From Nocardioides sp. TF02-7 (GTDB lineage Bacteria > Actinomycetota > Actinomycetes > Propionibacteriales > Nocardioidaceae): 64,000 nucleotides of DNA. A program made the position numbers and the translations under genes. The stretch is taken from positions 2,976,001-3,040,000 of the forward strand of contig NZ_CP092535.1 in assembly GCF_022437945.1 (NCBI RefSeq), in the 5' to 3' direction. The notes under the pieces are model-generated. The model saw only the letters and a list, made by a program, of their open reading frames with translations. It ran no database searches and was not told the DNA's origin. This document shows positions 49,218 through 59,130 of this stretch, piece after piece. Position 1 is the stretch's first letter; the number at the start of each line of letters is the position of its first letter.

Positions 49218-49991
49218 GTGGTCGACTGGAAGCGCGGCGTGCGGCGGGTCCTCTACCCGGCGTACGAGGCCCGGGTCCTGCGCCGCATGCCCGACAACCT
49301 GCCCAAGCACGTCGGGGTCATGCTCGACGGCAACCGGCGGTGGGCCAAGGCGGTCGGCCGCGACACCGCGCACGGCCACCGGGCCGGCGCGGCCAACATC
49401 GAGCCGCTGCTGACCTGGTGCGAGGAGATCGGCATCGAGGTGGTCACGCTGTGGCTGCTGTCGACCGACAACCTTAACCGGCCGCCCGCCGAGCTCGAGC
49501 CGCTGCTCGAGATCATCGCCGAGGCGGTCGACAGCCTGGCCGACCAGGGGCGGTGGCGGCTCAACCCGGTGGGGGCGCTCGACCTGCTGCCCGACGCGAC
49601 CGCGAAGCGGCTCAAGTCGGCGGCGGAGGCGACGGCCGACGTCGACGGGATGATCGTCAACGTCGCCGTGGCGTACGGCGGCCGGCGGGAGATCACCGAC
49701 GCCGTGCGGTCGCTGCTGATGGAGCACGCCGGCAAGGGCACGTCGTTGGAGGACCTGGCCCACATCGTCGACCTCGAGCACATCGAGGAGCACCTCTACA
49801 CCAAGGGCCAGCCCGACCCCGACCTGGTGATCCGGACCTCGGGCGAGCAGCGGCTCGGCGGCTTCCTGCTGTGGCAGAGCGCGAAGTCGGAGTTCTACTT
49901 CTGCGAGGCCTACTGGCCCGACTTCCGCCGGGTCGACTTCCTGCGGGCGATCCGGGCCTACGCGCTGCGCGAGCGCCGCTTCGGCGCCTGA
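49218..49991 (+). CDS. Short cis-prenyl diphosphate synthase (Rv1086-like)
   Basis: 257 residues from GTG 49218. Condenses isopentenyl diphosphate with cis geometry to make the lipid precursor for decaprenyl/undecaprenyl phosphate. Motifs: GVMLDGNRRWAKAVG with the catalytic Asp, GHRAGAANIEPLL, VTLWLLSTDNLNRP, LVIRTSGEQRLGGFLLWQSA and EFYFCEAYWPDF. All are intact. By synteny with mca and yyaL it corresponds to Rv1086, the short (Z)-farnesyl synthase; a longer-chain product cannot be excluded from sequence. It stands beside a cluster that needs polyprenyl phosphate. Confidence 0.93.
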   Translation: MVDWKRGVRRVLYPAYEARVLRRMPDNLPKHVGVMLDGNRRWAKAVGRDTAHGHRAGAANIEPLLTWCEEIGIEVVTLWLLSTDNLNRPPAELEPLLEIIAEAVDSLADQGRWRLNPVGALDLLPDATAKRLKSAAEATADVDGMIVNVAVAYGGRREITDAVRSLLMEHAGKGTSLEDLAHIVDLEHIEEHLYTKGQPDPDLVIRTSGEQRLGGFLLWQSAKSEFYFCEAYWPDFRRVDFLRAIRAYALRERRFGA

Positions 49992-50025
49992 CCGGCTTCG
50001 TCGGTCCCGCTGCGGGGGCACCCGG

Positions 50026-51429
50026 TCAGTACGCGCCCCGGTGCGACAGCACCGCCCCGAACGTGCGCAGCACGATCCGGAGGTCCAGCGCCGGCGACCA
50101 GTTGTCGACGTAGGCCAGGTCGAGCTGCACGGACTCGTCCCAGTCGAGGTCGGAGCGCCCGGAGACCTGCCACAGCCCGGTGAGGCCGGGCTTGACGGCG
50201 AGCCGGCGCAGCGCGTCGGCGTCGTACTGCGCGACCTCCTGCGGCAGCGCCGGCCGCGGGCCGACGAGGGACATCTCGCCGCGGACGATGTTGACCAGCT
50301 GGGGCAGCTCGTCCAGCGAGTAGCGGCGGAGGACGCCGCCGAGCCGGGTGACGCGCGGGTCGGCGCGGATCTTGAACAGGAGCCCGGCTCCCTCGTTGCG
50401 CTCGGCGAGGTCGTCGACCTCCTCTTCGGCGGCGGTCCGCATCGTGCGCAGCTTGAGCATCGTGAACGGGCGCCCGTCCCTGCCGATCCGCACCTGGCGG
50501 TAGAGCGCCGGCCCGGGGGAGTCCCGGCGGACGGCGAGCATCAGGGCGGCCAGCAGCGGCAGCAGGGCCAGGAGCGCGAGGGCGGCCACCAGCCGGTCCG
50601 CGGCGTCCTTGGCCACCCGCGCGGCGCTCCGGGACGGCACGCTGCCCACCCGCACCATCCGCATCCGCCCGGCGCGGGTGAGGGCCGTGCGGGAGGGCGC
50701 GACACCGCGCAGCGCGGTGTCGACGTAGAGGTCGACCCGCGTCGGTGCGAGCTGCCACCCGAGCCGCTGCAGGTCGCGGGGGCCTGCCCCCGGCCCGGGC
50801 AGCACGAGCACGCCGTCGGCGTCGTGCAGCGCTGCCGTGGCGGGGAGGGCGGCCAGCGGGTGCTCGTCCAGCAGGTGGGTGCCGACCACGGTCGTGGGTG
50901 CGCCGCCGGCGCGCTCGAGCTCGCCGATCGCGGCGGACACGGCGGGCCCGGCGCCCGCGACGACCAGGCGGACCGGCCGCCGGCGTACTGCCGCGGTCGC
51001 GACCGCACCGAGCGCCGAGTTCGCCGCCAGGGTGGCGGTGAGGGCGAGCAGGGCGCGGGGCGGCGCCCCGAGGCCGACGACGGCGTCCAGGACCCAGCAC
51101 CCGAGCCCGAACAGCGCGCCCGCCCGGAGGGCGGCCCGGACGCCGCGGCTCGCGTCGACGACCGCTGTCGGACGGCACCCGGAGCAGCAGGCGAGGTGGA
51201 GGAGGAGCCAGGAGCCGGCGACCAGCGCGGCCGCCCCCGGGTCGACCCCGCCGGTCCACGCCTGCAGCACCACCAGCCCGAGGCCGACGGCGACGAGGGG
51301 TGCCAACGGGCGCAGCCACCGGAGGGTCAGCCGGCGCCGCGGAGCGCGGCTCGCCCGCGCGGCCCGCGGCCTGCGGCGCACCGCGAGCGCGTCGTTGCCG
51401 ACGGGCGAGGTCAGCGACGGGGTGGTCAT
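50026..51429 (-). CDS. Initiating sugar transferase (polyprenyl glycosylphosphotransferase) of the polysaccharide cluster
   Basis: 467 residues from ATG 51429. Transfers a sugar-1-phosphate from a nucleotide sugar to polyprenyl phosphate to start repeat-unit synthesis. The N-terminal half has about four transmembrane helices and a Rossmann-like domain (VRLVVAGAGPAVSAAIGELE). The C-terminal catalytic domain (bacterial sugar transferase) has DSPGPALYRQVRIGRDGRPF, MLKLRTMRT, RYSLDELPQLVNIVRGEMSL and VGPRP, then KPGLTGLWQVSGRSDL. All key residues are present and the frame is intact. It opens the cluster that continues to the right edge. Confidence 0.93.
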   Translation of the reverse strand: MTTPSLTSPVGNDALAVRRRPRAARASRAPRRRLTLRWLRPLAPLVAVGLGLVVLQAWTGGVDPGAAALVAGSWLLLHLACCSGCRPTAVVDASRGVRAALRAGALFGLGCWVLDAVVGLGAPPRALLALTATLAANSALGAVATAAVRRRPVRLVVAGAGPAVSAAIGELERAGGAPTTVVGTHLLDEHPLAALPATAALHDADGVLVLPGPGAGPRDLQRLGWQLAPTRVDLYVDTALRGVAPSRTALTRAGRMRMVRVGSVPSRSAARVAKDAADRLVAALALLALLPLLAALMLAVRRDSPGPALYRQVRIGRDGRPFTMLKLRTMRTAAEEEVDDLAERNEGAGLLFKIRADPRVTRLGGVLRRYSLDELPQLVNIVRGEMSLVGPRPALPQEVAQYDADALRRLAVKPGLTGLWQVSGRSDLDWDESVQLDLAYVDNWSPALDLRIVLRTFGAVLSHRGAY

Positions 51430-51579
51430 GGGGAGCAGGTTTCCGCCGCCGGGGCCGTCCGCGGGTGGAGAAGCGGCACCGGATACCCAGAACTGGTCAG
51501 GACCGCCGCCGTCGACTTCCCATCCGGAGAACCGCGTGCACATAATCGCGGCGACCACGCGCCTGACCGGGGAGAGCCC

Positions 51580-52336
51580 GTGAAGAAGTCACTCGTCGTC
51601 CTGCTCGTCCTCGCCGTCGCGAGCCCGCTGACCGCGCTCCTCGCCGCGCCCCCGGCGTCGGCCGCGCCGTGCCGGGACCCGCGGTACACGACCACCGACC
51701 CCAACGGGATGTGGATCCCGGGCCGGCTGATCGTCCACAACAACATGTGGAACGCGTCCGGCTACGACATCCGGCAGCGCCTCGTGGCCTGCTCGCCGTC
51801 GAACTGGTACGTGACGGCGACCGCCGACAACCGGAGGGGCGACGGTGCGGTCAAGAGCTATCCGAACGTGCACCGCGACTACCACTTGGAGCACCGGTCA
51901 CGAGCCGCGGGTGACCCGGTTCCGCACGATCTACAGCCGGTGGCAGGCGCGCACGCCCAAGGTCGGGATCTACAACGCCGCCTACGACATCTGGCTCGAC
52001 GGCGTTCCCGGCGACCACGAGGTCATGATCTGGACGCACAACCGCAAGCAGGTCCCCGCCGGGTCGGTGGTCCGGCGTTCGGTCAAGCTCGGCAAGTACC
52101 GGTGGACGGTCTGGGCCACCTCCGACAACGGCTACATCGCCTTCGTGCCGAAGCGCAGGCTCGACCAGGGCACGATCCGGATCCGCCGGATGCTCGGCTG
52201 GCTGATCTCGACCGGTCGCCTCGACCGCGACGTCACGCTCGGCCAGATCGGCTTCGGGTTCGAGATCGTGTCGACCGGCGGCCGCGCCGCCCGGTTCAAG
52301 GTCGACCGCTTCAGCGTCGTCAGCCGGCGGAGGTGA
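51580..52336 (+). CDS. Secreted GH12 family beta-glucanase-like protein (one frame break)
   Basis: About 251 residues from GTG 51580 after a GGAGAG site. A Sec signal peptide (MKKSLVVLLVLAVASPLTAL and on to ASA) precedes the mature protein. GH12 hallmarks are the NNMWN start strand, YDIWL, the nucleophile region HEVMIWTH and the acid/base region FGFEIVSTGG. One extra T near 51893 is removed to give VHRDYHWSTGHEPRVTRFRT. GH12 enzymes cut beta-1,4-glucans or xyloglucan. Position beside the initiating transferase suggests trimming or release of the polymer made here, but plant-glucan use is also possible. Confidence 0.82.
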
Positions 52337-53654
52337 GGGCGGGCGAGCAGTCGTCGTCCGCGGCGAGCAGCCCCGCGCCGAGCAGCGCGTCGGCAGCGGA
52401 CCGGATCGCGGCGAACGGCAGGCCGGCCCGGTCGGCGATCTCCAGCAGGCTCGCCGTGCCGTCGGCGTAGGCCAGCGTCCACAGCATCGCCATCACGGCG
52501 TCGGACGCGGTCTTCCCGCCCATCGTCGGGTAGAGGCCGCGCTTGCCGAGCTGGGGCTCGCCGTAGGGGCTGAGGTTGGTCACGACCTCGTCGCGCTCCA
52601 GGACGTCGAGGATCTCGGTCAGCGCGGTCAGCGACTCCTCGAGCTCGTCGTCGGTCACGAAGTCGAGGTCGTCCGCCGAGGTGTGGTACTCGGCGTACTC
52701 GCCGTGGGGCGTGCGGGTGAGCCGGCCCACCGGGAGGTCGAACCCGACGGCGTTGAACTGCCGCTCGTCGTAGCCGTAGGGCGTGTACGCCCGCACCTCG
52801 CCGCCGCGGTGGCCCACGACGTGGGCGGCGGCGTCGTCGACCGGCCGGTCGCCGTGCCGGGTCTGCTTGTAGACGAGCGGGCCCCCGCCGCCGAGGCCGG
52901 TGATGACGAGCCCGTGCCGGATCCGGGGGACCACCCCGGGGTTGCGGCTGAGCCAGGCCAGCGAGCCGATGGTGCCGGGGGCGAACAGGAACCGGTACGA
53001 GAGCCGTCTCCGCGGCAGCGCCGCCAGGTGCCGGACCAGCTCGGTCGCCACGGCGAGACCGGTGAGGTTGTCGTTGGCCATCGAGGGGTGGCAGAGGTGG
53101 CAGCTGACGAGCACCTCGTCGGCGGACTCGCCGCGCAGCAGCACCTCGCCGTAGACCAGCTCCCCGGGCGCCAGCGTGGTGTCGACGGTGACGTCGTAGT
53201 GCCCGGGCCGGAGCTGCTCGAGCACGCGGTGCGGGAGGCAGAACCCCCAGTCGCGGTGGTAGTACGTCGTCCGGTACGGGATCCACGCGGGGTGCTCCGG
53301 CAGGCTGTGCAGGTGGGGGAGCAGCTCCTCCAGCGAGAGGCGGGCGCGCACCGGGGTGCTGTAGCTCACCAGGTGCAGGGTGTGGTCGGCGAGGTCGACG
53401 ACCCGCTCGCCGTCCGGGCCGTCGATCCAGGCGCCGCGGACGTTCCACTCCTCGCCGACGGTCCAGTCGAACACGTCCGTCCCGGACGGGACGGCGGTGC
53501 GCTCGAGGGCCGCTCCCGGCGGCAAGGCCTCCTCGACCAGGTCGAGGGTGCGTCGTACGCCGTCGCCGGTGATGCTGCGGCAGATCGGGTACGCCCGCGT
53601 CATCAGGCCGCGCATCCGGGCCCGCGCGGACGGGTGCTGGCCCCGCCCGGTCAC
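52320..53654 (-). CDS. DUF4910/DUF2172 aminopeptidase-like protein
   Basis: 444 residues from GTG 53654, overlapping the upstream aminotransferase by GTGA. The N-terminus YPICRSITGDGVRRTLDLVE and the metal-site text DEVLVSCHLCHPSMANDNLT followed by EYHTSADDLDFV are the DUF4910 pattern (zinc-peptidase fold with an inserted PA-like domain and a C-terminal winged helix). Genes of this family recur in polysaccharide clusters with PIG-L and HemL-like genes. The chemical step is not known; amide or ester hydrolysis on a sugar intermediate is plausible. The 3' end overlaps the convergent GH12 gene by 17 bases. Confidence 0.85.
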   Translation of the reverse strand: MTGRGQHPSARARMRGLMTRAYPICRSITGDGVRRTLDLVEEALPPGAALERTAVPSGTDVFDWTVGEEWNVRGAWIDGPDGERVVDLADHTLHLVSYSTPVRARLSLEELLPHLHSLPEHPAWIPYRTTYYHRDWGFCLPHRVLEQLRPGHYDVTVDTTLAPGELVYGEVLLRGESADEVLVSCHLCHPSMANDNLTGLAVATELVRHLAALPRRRLSYRFLFAPGTIGSLAWLSRNPGVVPRIRHGLVITGLGGGGPLVYKQTRHGDRPVDDAAAHVVGHRGGEVRAYTPYGYDERQFNAVGFDLPVGRLTRTPHGEYAEYHTSADDLDFVTDDELEESLTALTEILDVLERDEVVTNLSPYGEPQLGKRGLYPTMGGKTASDAVMAMLWTLAYADGTASLLEIADRAGLPFAAIRSAADALLGAGLLAADDDCSPALTSAG

Positions 53655-55039
53655 CCGTGCTCCCCGTCCGCGACGGGCGTCCGGAGCCGACGCGGGTGGG
53701 CCCGGGCCCGCAGCGCCGGCGCCACCGGGCGGCCGTGGAGCAGCCCCTGCGTGGATCCCTGCTCGACCGCCCGTGCGTAGACCGGGAGCGCCCGGCGCAC
53801 CGCCTCGACCGTGCGATCGAGGTCGGCGTCGGTGTGGGCCGCGGAGATCACGAACGACTGCCCGAGCACCCCGTGGCGGAGCAGCTCCTGGAGGAACAGC
53901 GTCCGGTACTCCTGGGAGGGCCGGCCGTGGTGGTCCCGGGTCGTGAAGACCAGGCACGACGGGCGCCCGAGCACCTCGACGTGCGCGGACAGCCCGGCCG
54001 CGGCGACCTCGGCGGCCACGGCCTCCCGCAGTCGCGCGCCCTGCCGCTCCATGACGCCGACGACGTCCTGCTCGCGGTAGACCCGCGCGACGGCGAGGTA
54101 CGCCGCCAGGCCGCCGGTCTCCGCGCCGTGGGTCGTCGACAGCAGGAAGACGCGGTCGGCGTCGGTGCGCAAGCCGCCGAGCTCGAGCAGGTCGCGACGG
54201 CCGGCGAGCGCCGAGATCGGGAAGCCGTTGCCGAGGGCCTTCCCCCAGGTCGAGAGGTCCGGGAGGACGCCGTAGGTGCCCTGGGCGCCCGCGGCCGACC
54301 ACCGCATGCCGGTGATCATCTCGTCGAACACCAGGACGAACCCGTCGCGGTCGGCCAGGGCCCGCAGGCCCTCGAGGAACCCGGGTGCCGGCTCGCACAG
54401 CGCGGTCGCCGCCTCGAGGAACACGCAGGCGACGTCACCGGGGTGGTCGGCGAGGAGCCGCTCGAGGGAGCCGAGGTCGTTGTAGTCGAAGCCCAGCGTG
54501 AGCCGCCGCTCCTCGTCGAGGGTGCCGGCCGACATCGGCGTGGTGCCGATGAACCAGTCGTCGGTGGAGAAGAACGGCTGGCTGCGGCACACCGCGACGT
54601 GTCGCCGGCCGGTCGCGGCGCGCGCGAGCCGCACCGCTGCGGTCGTCGCGTCCGACCCGTTCTTCGCGAACTTCACCATCTCGGCGCCCGGCACCTGCTC
54701 GACGAGCGCCTCCGCCGCCTCCAGCTCCAGCACCGTGGGCCGCGAGAAGCTGACACCGTCGGCGATCGCCGCCGAGACGGCCCGCACGACCGGCTCGTAC
54801 CCGTGCCCGAGCGTGACCGAGCGCAGCCCCATGCCGTACTCGACGAGCTCGTTGCCGTCGACGTCGACCACCCGGGCGCCGCGCCCGCGCACGAGCACCG
54901 GCGCCATCCCCTCCGGGTACTGGTCGGAGCCGCGTGCGTAGGTGTGCGCCCCGCCGGGCACGAGGTCGTGCAGCCGGTCCTGGGCGACCACCGACCGACC
55001 GAAGGTGACCGGCGCGGGCGCGGCGTCGACCTCGATCAC
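53651..55039 (-). CDS. Glutamate-1-semialdehyde-aminomutase-like PLP aminotransferase
   Basis: 462 residues from GTG 55039. Class III PLP fold, with VPGGAHTYARGSDQYPEGMA and VVDVDGNELVEYGMGLRSVT at the start, FAKNGSDATTAAVRLARAAT for the cofactor phosphate, LVFDEMITGMRW with the cofactor Asp, and the Schiff-base Lys in LSTWGKALGNGFPISALAGR. True HemL makes 5-aminolevulinate. Here the gene overlaps PIG-L and DUF4910 genes, so it more likely aminates or transaminates a sugar-linked or side-chain intermediate. Intact. Confidence 0.88.
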   Translation of the reverse strand: MIEVDAAPAPVTFGRSVVAQDRLHDLVPGGAHTYARGSDQYPEGMAPVLVRGRGARVVDVDGNELVEYGMGLRSVTLGHGYEPVVRAVSAAIADGVSFSRPTVLELEAAEALVEQVPGAEMVKFAKNGSDATTAAVRLARAATGRRHVAVCRSQPFFSTDDWFIGTTPMSAGTLDEERRLTLGFDYNDLGSLERLLADHPGDVACVFLEAATALCEPAPGFLEGLRALADRDGFVLVFDEMITGMRWSAAGAQGTYGVLPDLSTWGKALGNGFPISALAGRRDLLELGGLRTDADRVFLLSTTHGAETGGLAAYLAVARVYREQDVVGVMERQGARLREAVAAEVAAAGLSAHVEVLGRPSCLVFTTRDHHGRPSQEYRTLFLQELLRHGVLGQSFVISAAHTDADLDRTVEAVRRALPVYARAVEQGSTQGLLHGRPVAPALRARAHPRRLRTPVADGEHG

Positions 55040-55682
55040 GTCGCCGCCTCCGGGAGGTCGACCGACATCTTGGTGCAGTAGAACGCCTCGGCGTAGCGGT
55101 TGCGCGACTCCATGCCCCGGATCCGCATCAGGCCGAGGAACATCTCGTCGTCCCACCAGTCGCGGTCCAGCTGGCTGGGGAAGTACTTGTTGAGCAGCTC
55201 GACCTTGCGGCGCGCCCGCTCGTCGGAGGCGCGCGCGTAGACCTGGGGGAGGCGAGGTCGCCGTCCCACTTCGGGATCTCGTAGTGGAGGATCAGCGCGT
55301 CGCGCCAGACCGTGCCGGCGAGGGTGCCGACCAGGCGGTGGTCCTGGTGCGCGTCGTCGGTGCGCGGTGCCAGCACCAGGCCGGGCCGGCACGCCCGGGC
55401 CAGGCTCTCCAGCGCGTCCTTGGCGCCCTGCCAGTGCGCGGGGAGCCTGCCGTCGGGCAGGTGGGCGAAGTGCGTCTCGATCCCGGGCGCGAACTGCTCG
55501 AGCGCGGCCCGCGACTCGAGCTCGCGCTCGCCGCCGCCGGTCAGCACCAGCGCCGTGAAGCGCGTCGACGGACGCTCCGCGAGCCCGAGCAACGTCGCGC
55601 CGCACCCGATCTCGATGTCGTCGGGGTGGGCCCCGAGGCAGAGGACCTCCAGGGGCCCGGAGGGGATGGTCAGGCCTCTCAC
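55036..55682 (-). CDS. PIG-L (LmbE) family deacetylase (one frame break)
   Basis: About 215 residues from GTG 55682. Zinc N-deacetylase fold with CLGAHPDDIEIGCGATLLGL (A-H-P-D-D motif) and APRTDDAHQDHRLVGTLAGT (H-x-D-H). Near 55255 one C is missing; corrected, the text runs KWDGDLASPQVYARASDERA to CTKMSVDLPEAAT. It overlaps the aminotransferase gene by four bases. Probably removes an acetyl group from an amino sugar or acyl group used in the polymer. Confidence 0.88.
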
Positions 55683-55731
55683 GGTCGGGTTCCTTCCTGG
55701 CACGGCGGCGAGGTGCGGACGACGGGAGCGC

Positions 55732-56565
55732 TCATGCGTACGCCGGCACCCCGTCGGCGACCGGCTCGATGCGCCGGTGGCCGCTGGAGCCATCCCGCCA
55801 CAGCGTCCACGGGCTGACGCCGCGCTTGTAGCTGTCCTCGAGGACCGTCCGCTCCTTCAGCGTGTCCATGGGCGCCCAGAAGCCGGCGTACCTCACCGCG
55901 CGCACCTTGCCGTCGCGGGCCGCACGGACGCACCCGTTCATCACCAGGTCGTCGCCCTCGTTGAGGTAGTCGAAGATCCCCTGCCGGAGCGCGAAGTAGC
56001 CGCCGTTGATGCACATGGACATGTCCGCCACCGGCGTGAGGCCCGAGACCTGGCCGGCGTCGTCGAAGTCGACGACGTGGAAGGAGTCCTGCGGCTTCAC
56101 CGCGAGGAACTGGGCGACGTTGTCGGTGTCGGCGAACTCGTCGATCAGGTCGTTCATCGGAGCGTCGGTCAGGACGTCGCCGTAGTTGGCGAGGAACATC
56201 TCGTCACCCTCGAGGTAGGGGCGCACGCGACGGAGCCGCTCACCGATCGCGGTGTCCATGCCCGTGTCGATGAAGCTGATGGACCACTCGCTGATGTCGG
56301 TGCTGAGCATCTCGACGTGCCGGCCGCCCTTCGTGATCACGAAGTCGTTGGACGCGGTCTCGCGGTAGTCCAGGAAGTAGTCCTTGACCGCTTGCGCGCC
56401 GTACCCGAGGCACAGGATGAACTCCGTGTGGCCGAAGTGCGCGTAGTAGCGCATCACGTGCCACAGGACCGGCCGACTGCCGATCGGCATCATCGGCTTG
56501 GGGAGCGACTGGTTGTCGGCGCGCATGCGCATTCCCAGTCCTCCGCAGAACAGGACCACCTTCAT
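55732..56565 (-). CDS. Sugar-1-phosphate nucleotidyltransferase (RfbF/glucose-1-P cytidylyltransferase-like)
   Basis: 277 residues from ATG 56565. Activates a sugar phosphate with an NTP. The signature MKVVLFCGGLGMRMRADNQS followed by LPKPMMPIGSRPVLWHVMRY is the GG-x-G-x-R-x10-PKP motif in the RfbF (CDP-glucose) form. FLANYGDVLTDAPM holds the metal Asp and ADMSMCINGGYFALRQGIFD the sugar pocket. RfbF length is about 257, so it has a short tail. A CDP-sugar is the best guess. Intact. Confidence 0.88.
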   Translation of the reverse strand: MKVVLFCGGLGMRMRADNQSLPKPMMPIGSRPVLWHVMRYYAHFGHTEFILCLGYGAQAVKDYFLDYRETASNDFVITKGGRHVEMLSTDISEWSISFIDTGMDTAIGERLRRVRPYLEGDEMFLANYGDVLTDAPMNDLIDEFADTDNVAQFLAVKPQDSFHVVDFDDAGQVSGLTPVADMSMCINGGYFALRQGIFDYLNEGDDLVMNGCVRAARDGKVRAVRYAGFWAPMDTLKERTVLEDSYKRGVSPWTLWRDGSSGHRRIEPVADGVPAYA

Positions 56566-56598
56566 CGCGTACTCCGTCCTCGTCCGTCCACTGAGGGT

Positions 56599-57829
56599 CT
56601 AGAAGATCTCCAGCCGCGGCAGCGCCACGACCAGCTGTGCGCCCCACTCGCGCACGTACTCGAGCTGCGCCGTGATCTCGGCGCGCAGGTTCCAGGGCAT
56701 GATCACGATCACGTCCGGCTTCTCCTCGGCCAGCCGCTCGACCGGGCTGATCGGGATGTGGGTCCCCGGCAGGAACAGGCCCTGCTTGTGCGGGCTCCTG
56801 TCGACCGCGAAGGAGATCAGGTCGGACCGCACGCCGCAGTGGTTCAGGAGCGTGTTGCCCTTGCCGGGCGCGCCGTACGACGCGACCTTCTTGCCGGCGC
56901 GGCGGCAGTCGAGGAGGAACCCGACGAAGTCGTCGCGGACCCGGCCGACCTGCTCTGCGAAGCCCGCGTGCCCCTCCAGGTCGTGCAGTCCCGCCGACCG
57001 CTCGTCCTCGAGCACCTTGGCCACGGCCGCGCTCGGAGCCCCGGCGTTCGCCGTCGGCGTGGACCACGTGCGCAGCGACCCGCCGTGGGTCGGCAGCTCC
57101 TCGACGTCGACGACGCTGGAGACCGGCGGTCGCGAGGACGCGTTGGGTGGTCAGGAGCGACAGGTACGAGTAGTGCTCGTGGTAGATCGTGTCGTACTCG
57201 TTGCCGTCGATGAGGCGGAGCAGGTGCGGGATCTCGATGCTCACGTGGCCGTCGTCCGCGACCAGCTCGCGCAGCCCCTTGCTGAAGTCGACGATGTCGG
57301 GCACGTGGGCGAAGACGTTGTTGGCGGCCACCAGGTCGGCCCTGCCGTGGATGTCGGCCACCTTGCGTCCGGTCTCCTCGCCGAGGAACATCACCTCGGT
57401 CGGCACCCCGTTCGCGACGGCGACCTCGGCGATGTTGGCGGCCGGCTCGATGCCCAGCGACCGGATCCCGCGGGCGACGCTGTGCTGCAGCAGGTAGCCG
57501 TCGTTGCTGGCGACCTCGACCACGAACGAGTCGTCGCCGAGGCCGAGGCGGTCGATCGCGTGCTCGACGAACCGCTCCGCGTGCCGCACCCAGGAGTCCG
57601 AGTACGACGAGAAGTACGCGTAGTCGCTGAAGATCTCCTCGGCCGGGATGTAGGCGGGCAGCTGGACGAGCAGGCACTCCGAGCAGACCCGCACGTGGAG
57701 CGGGTAGAACGTCTCGCCCCGGTCGAGCTGCTCGGCGGTGAGGTAGCTCTCGCACGGCGGCGACATCCCCAGGTCGACGAACGTCTCGGTCAGCTCCGCC
57801 GAGCACAGGCGGCAGTTCGGTGCAGTCAC
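56599..57829 (-). CDS. NDP-hexose C-methyltransferase-like protein (one frame break)
   Basis: About 409 residues from ATG 57829. Three-domain layout: an N-terminal zinc-binding domain with Cys6, Cys9 (NCRLCSAEL) and [11 protein letters not shown]; a SAM domain with [20 protein letters not shown]; and a C-terminal domain ([20 protein letters not shown], then GNTLLNHCG). This is the Methyltransf_13/12/14 plan of TylC3-type 3-C-methyltransferases that make branched deoxysugars. The break near 57130 (one base too many) is closed by ATAGLQ or near it into [20 protein letters not shown]. It supports a branched-chain sugar in the polymer. Confidence 0.87.
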
Positions 57830-58093
57830 GCTGGATCCCCTTTCGCGGCGCCGACGACGCCGGGCCTCGGTCCACCACCCTCCGCGGGCCGGTCGGCGCC
57901 GGCAGGAGGATTCGGAGCACGGTCACCAGAAGTGGGTAGCGGCCCACCGGAGGGCGGCGACGGCCGCACGGGGACGGCGTACCGGAAACTGGGGATGCAC
58001 CGGGCGACCGGCCGCAGGCACCGAGGGGTGCGTGCGAGGTTCGGCCCTGGCCGGGCGACCGCCCGCCTCGATCCCTACCGTGGAGGTGGAGAA

Positions 58094-59130
58094 GTGCGGG
58101 TCCTCGTCAACGGCGACCGCGGCTACATCGGCGCCGTGCTCGTCCCCCTTCTTCCAGGAGGCCGGCCACGACGTCGTCGGCCTCGACGCCGGCTGGTACG
58201 ACGGCTGCGACTTCGGCACGTACACGCCCGACCACGAGTCGCGGACGGGGGACATCCGCGACGTCACGCCGGCCGACCTCGCGGGCTTCGACGCCGTCGT
58301 CCACCTCGCCGCCATCTCGAACGACCCGGTCGGCCACCTCAACCCGGCGGCGACGTACTCGGTGAACGCCGACGGCGCCGTGCACATGGCCCGGACGGCG
58401 AAGGCGGCCGGCGTCGGCCGGTTCCTGTTCTCCTCCTCCTGCTCGCTCTACGGGGCGGCGGGCGAGGCGCCCGTCGACGAGGAGGGTGCCTTCAACCCGG
58501 TCACGCCCTACGGCGAGAGCAAGGTCATCGCGGAGCGGGGGATCTCCGCGCTCGCCGACGACACGTTCAGCCCGTCCTACCTGCGCAACGCGACCGCCTA
58601 CGGGTCCTCGCCCCGGCTCCGGGCCGACATCGTCGTCAACAACCTCAGCGGCACCGCGTTCACCGCGGGCGAGGTGCGCCTCCAGAGCGACGGCACGCCC
58701 TGGCGCCCGCTGGTGCACGTGGAGGACATCGCCCGCGCCTTCCTGGCGGTCCTGGAGGCTCCGCGCGACGTCGTCCACGACCAGGCCTTCAACGTGGGCC
58801 GCGACGCCGACGTCGTGCAGGTCAGGGACATCGCGCTCGCCGTCTCCGAGTTCTTCTCGGCGCCGGTGACGTTCGCGGAGGGCGCCTCCGCCGACAAGCG
58901 CGACTACAAGGTCGACTTCACCAAGATCTCCACCCCTGCTGCCCGGTTTCCGGCCCTGGTGGACGGTGTCCCGCGGCATCCAGGAGCTCGCGACGGACAT
59001 GAACCGCCACGGCCTGGCGCGGGCCGACTTCGAGGGTCCCAGGTTCGTCCGGCTGCGCCGGATCGAGGAGCTGCGCTCGGCCGGCCGCATCGACGACCGG
59101 CTCCGGATGGTCGACGCGACCGTCGGGTGA
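58094..59130 (+). CDS. NAD-dependent sugar epimerase/dehydratase, extended SDR (two frame breaks)
   Basis: About 344 residues from GTG 58094 after a GGAGGTGGAG site. Rossmann motif [16 protein letters not shown] (G-x2-G-x2-G), [13 protein letters not shown], the catalytic YGES-K as [14 protein letters not shown], and [20 protein letters not shown]. Breaks near 58148 and 58958 (one extra base each) are closed by [20 protein letters not shown] and [20 protein letters not shown]. Acts on a nucleotide sugar made in this cluster; exact activity unclear. It is divergent from the methyltransferase gene across a 264-bp control region. Confidence 0.87.

Noticed and set aside
53651..55039. True hemL of haem synthesis
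   Set aside because: It overlaps PIG-L and DUF4910 genes inside a polysaccharide cluster, and no other haem gene is near.
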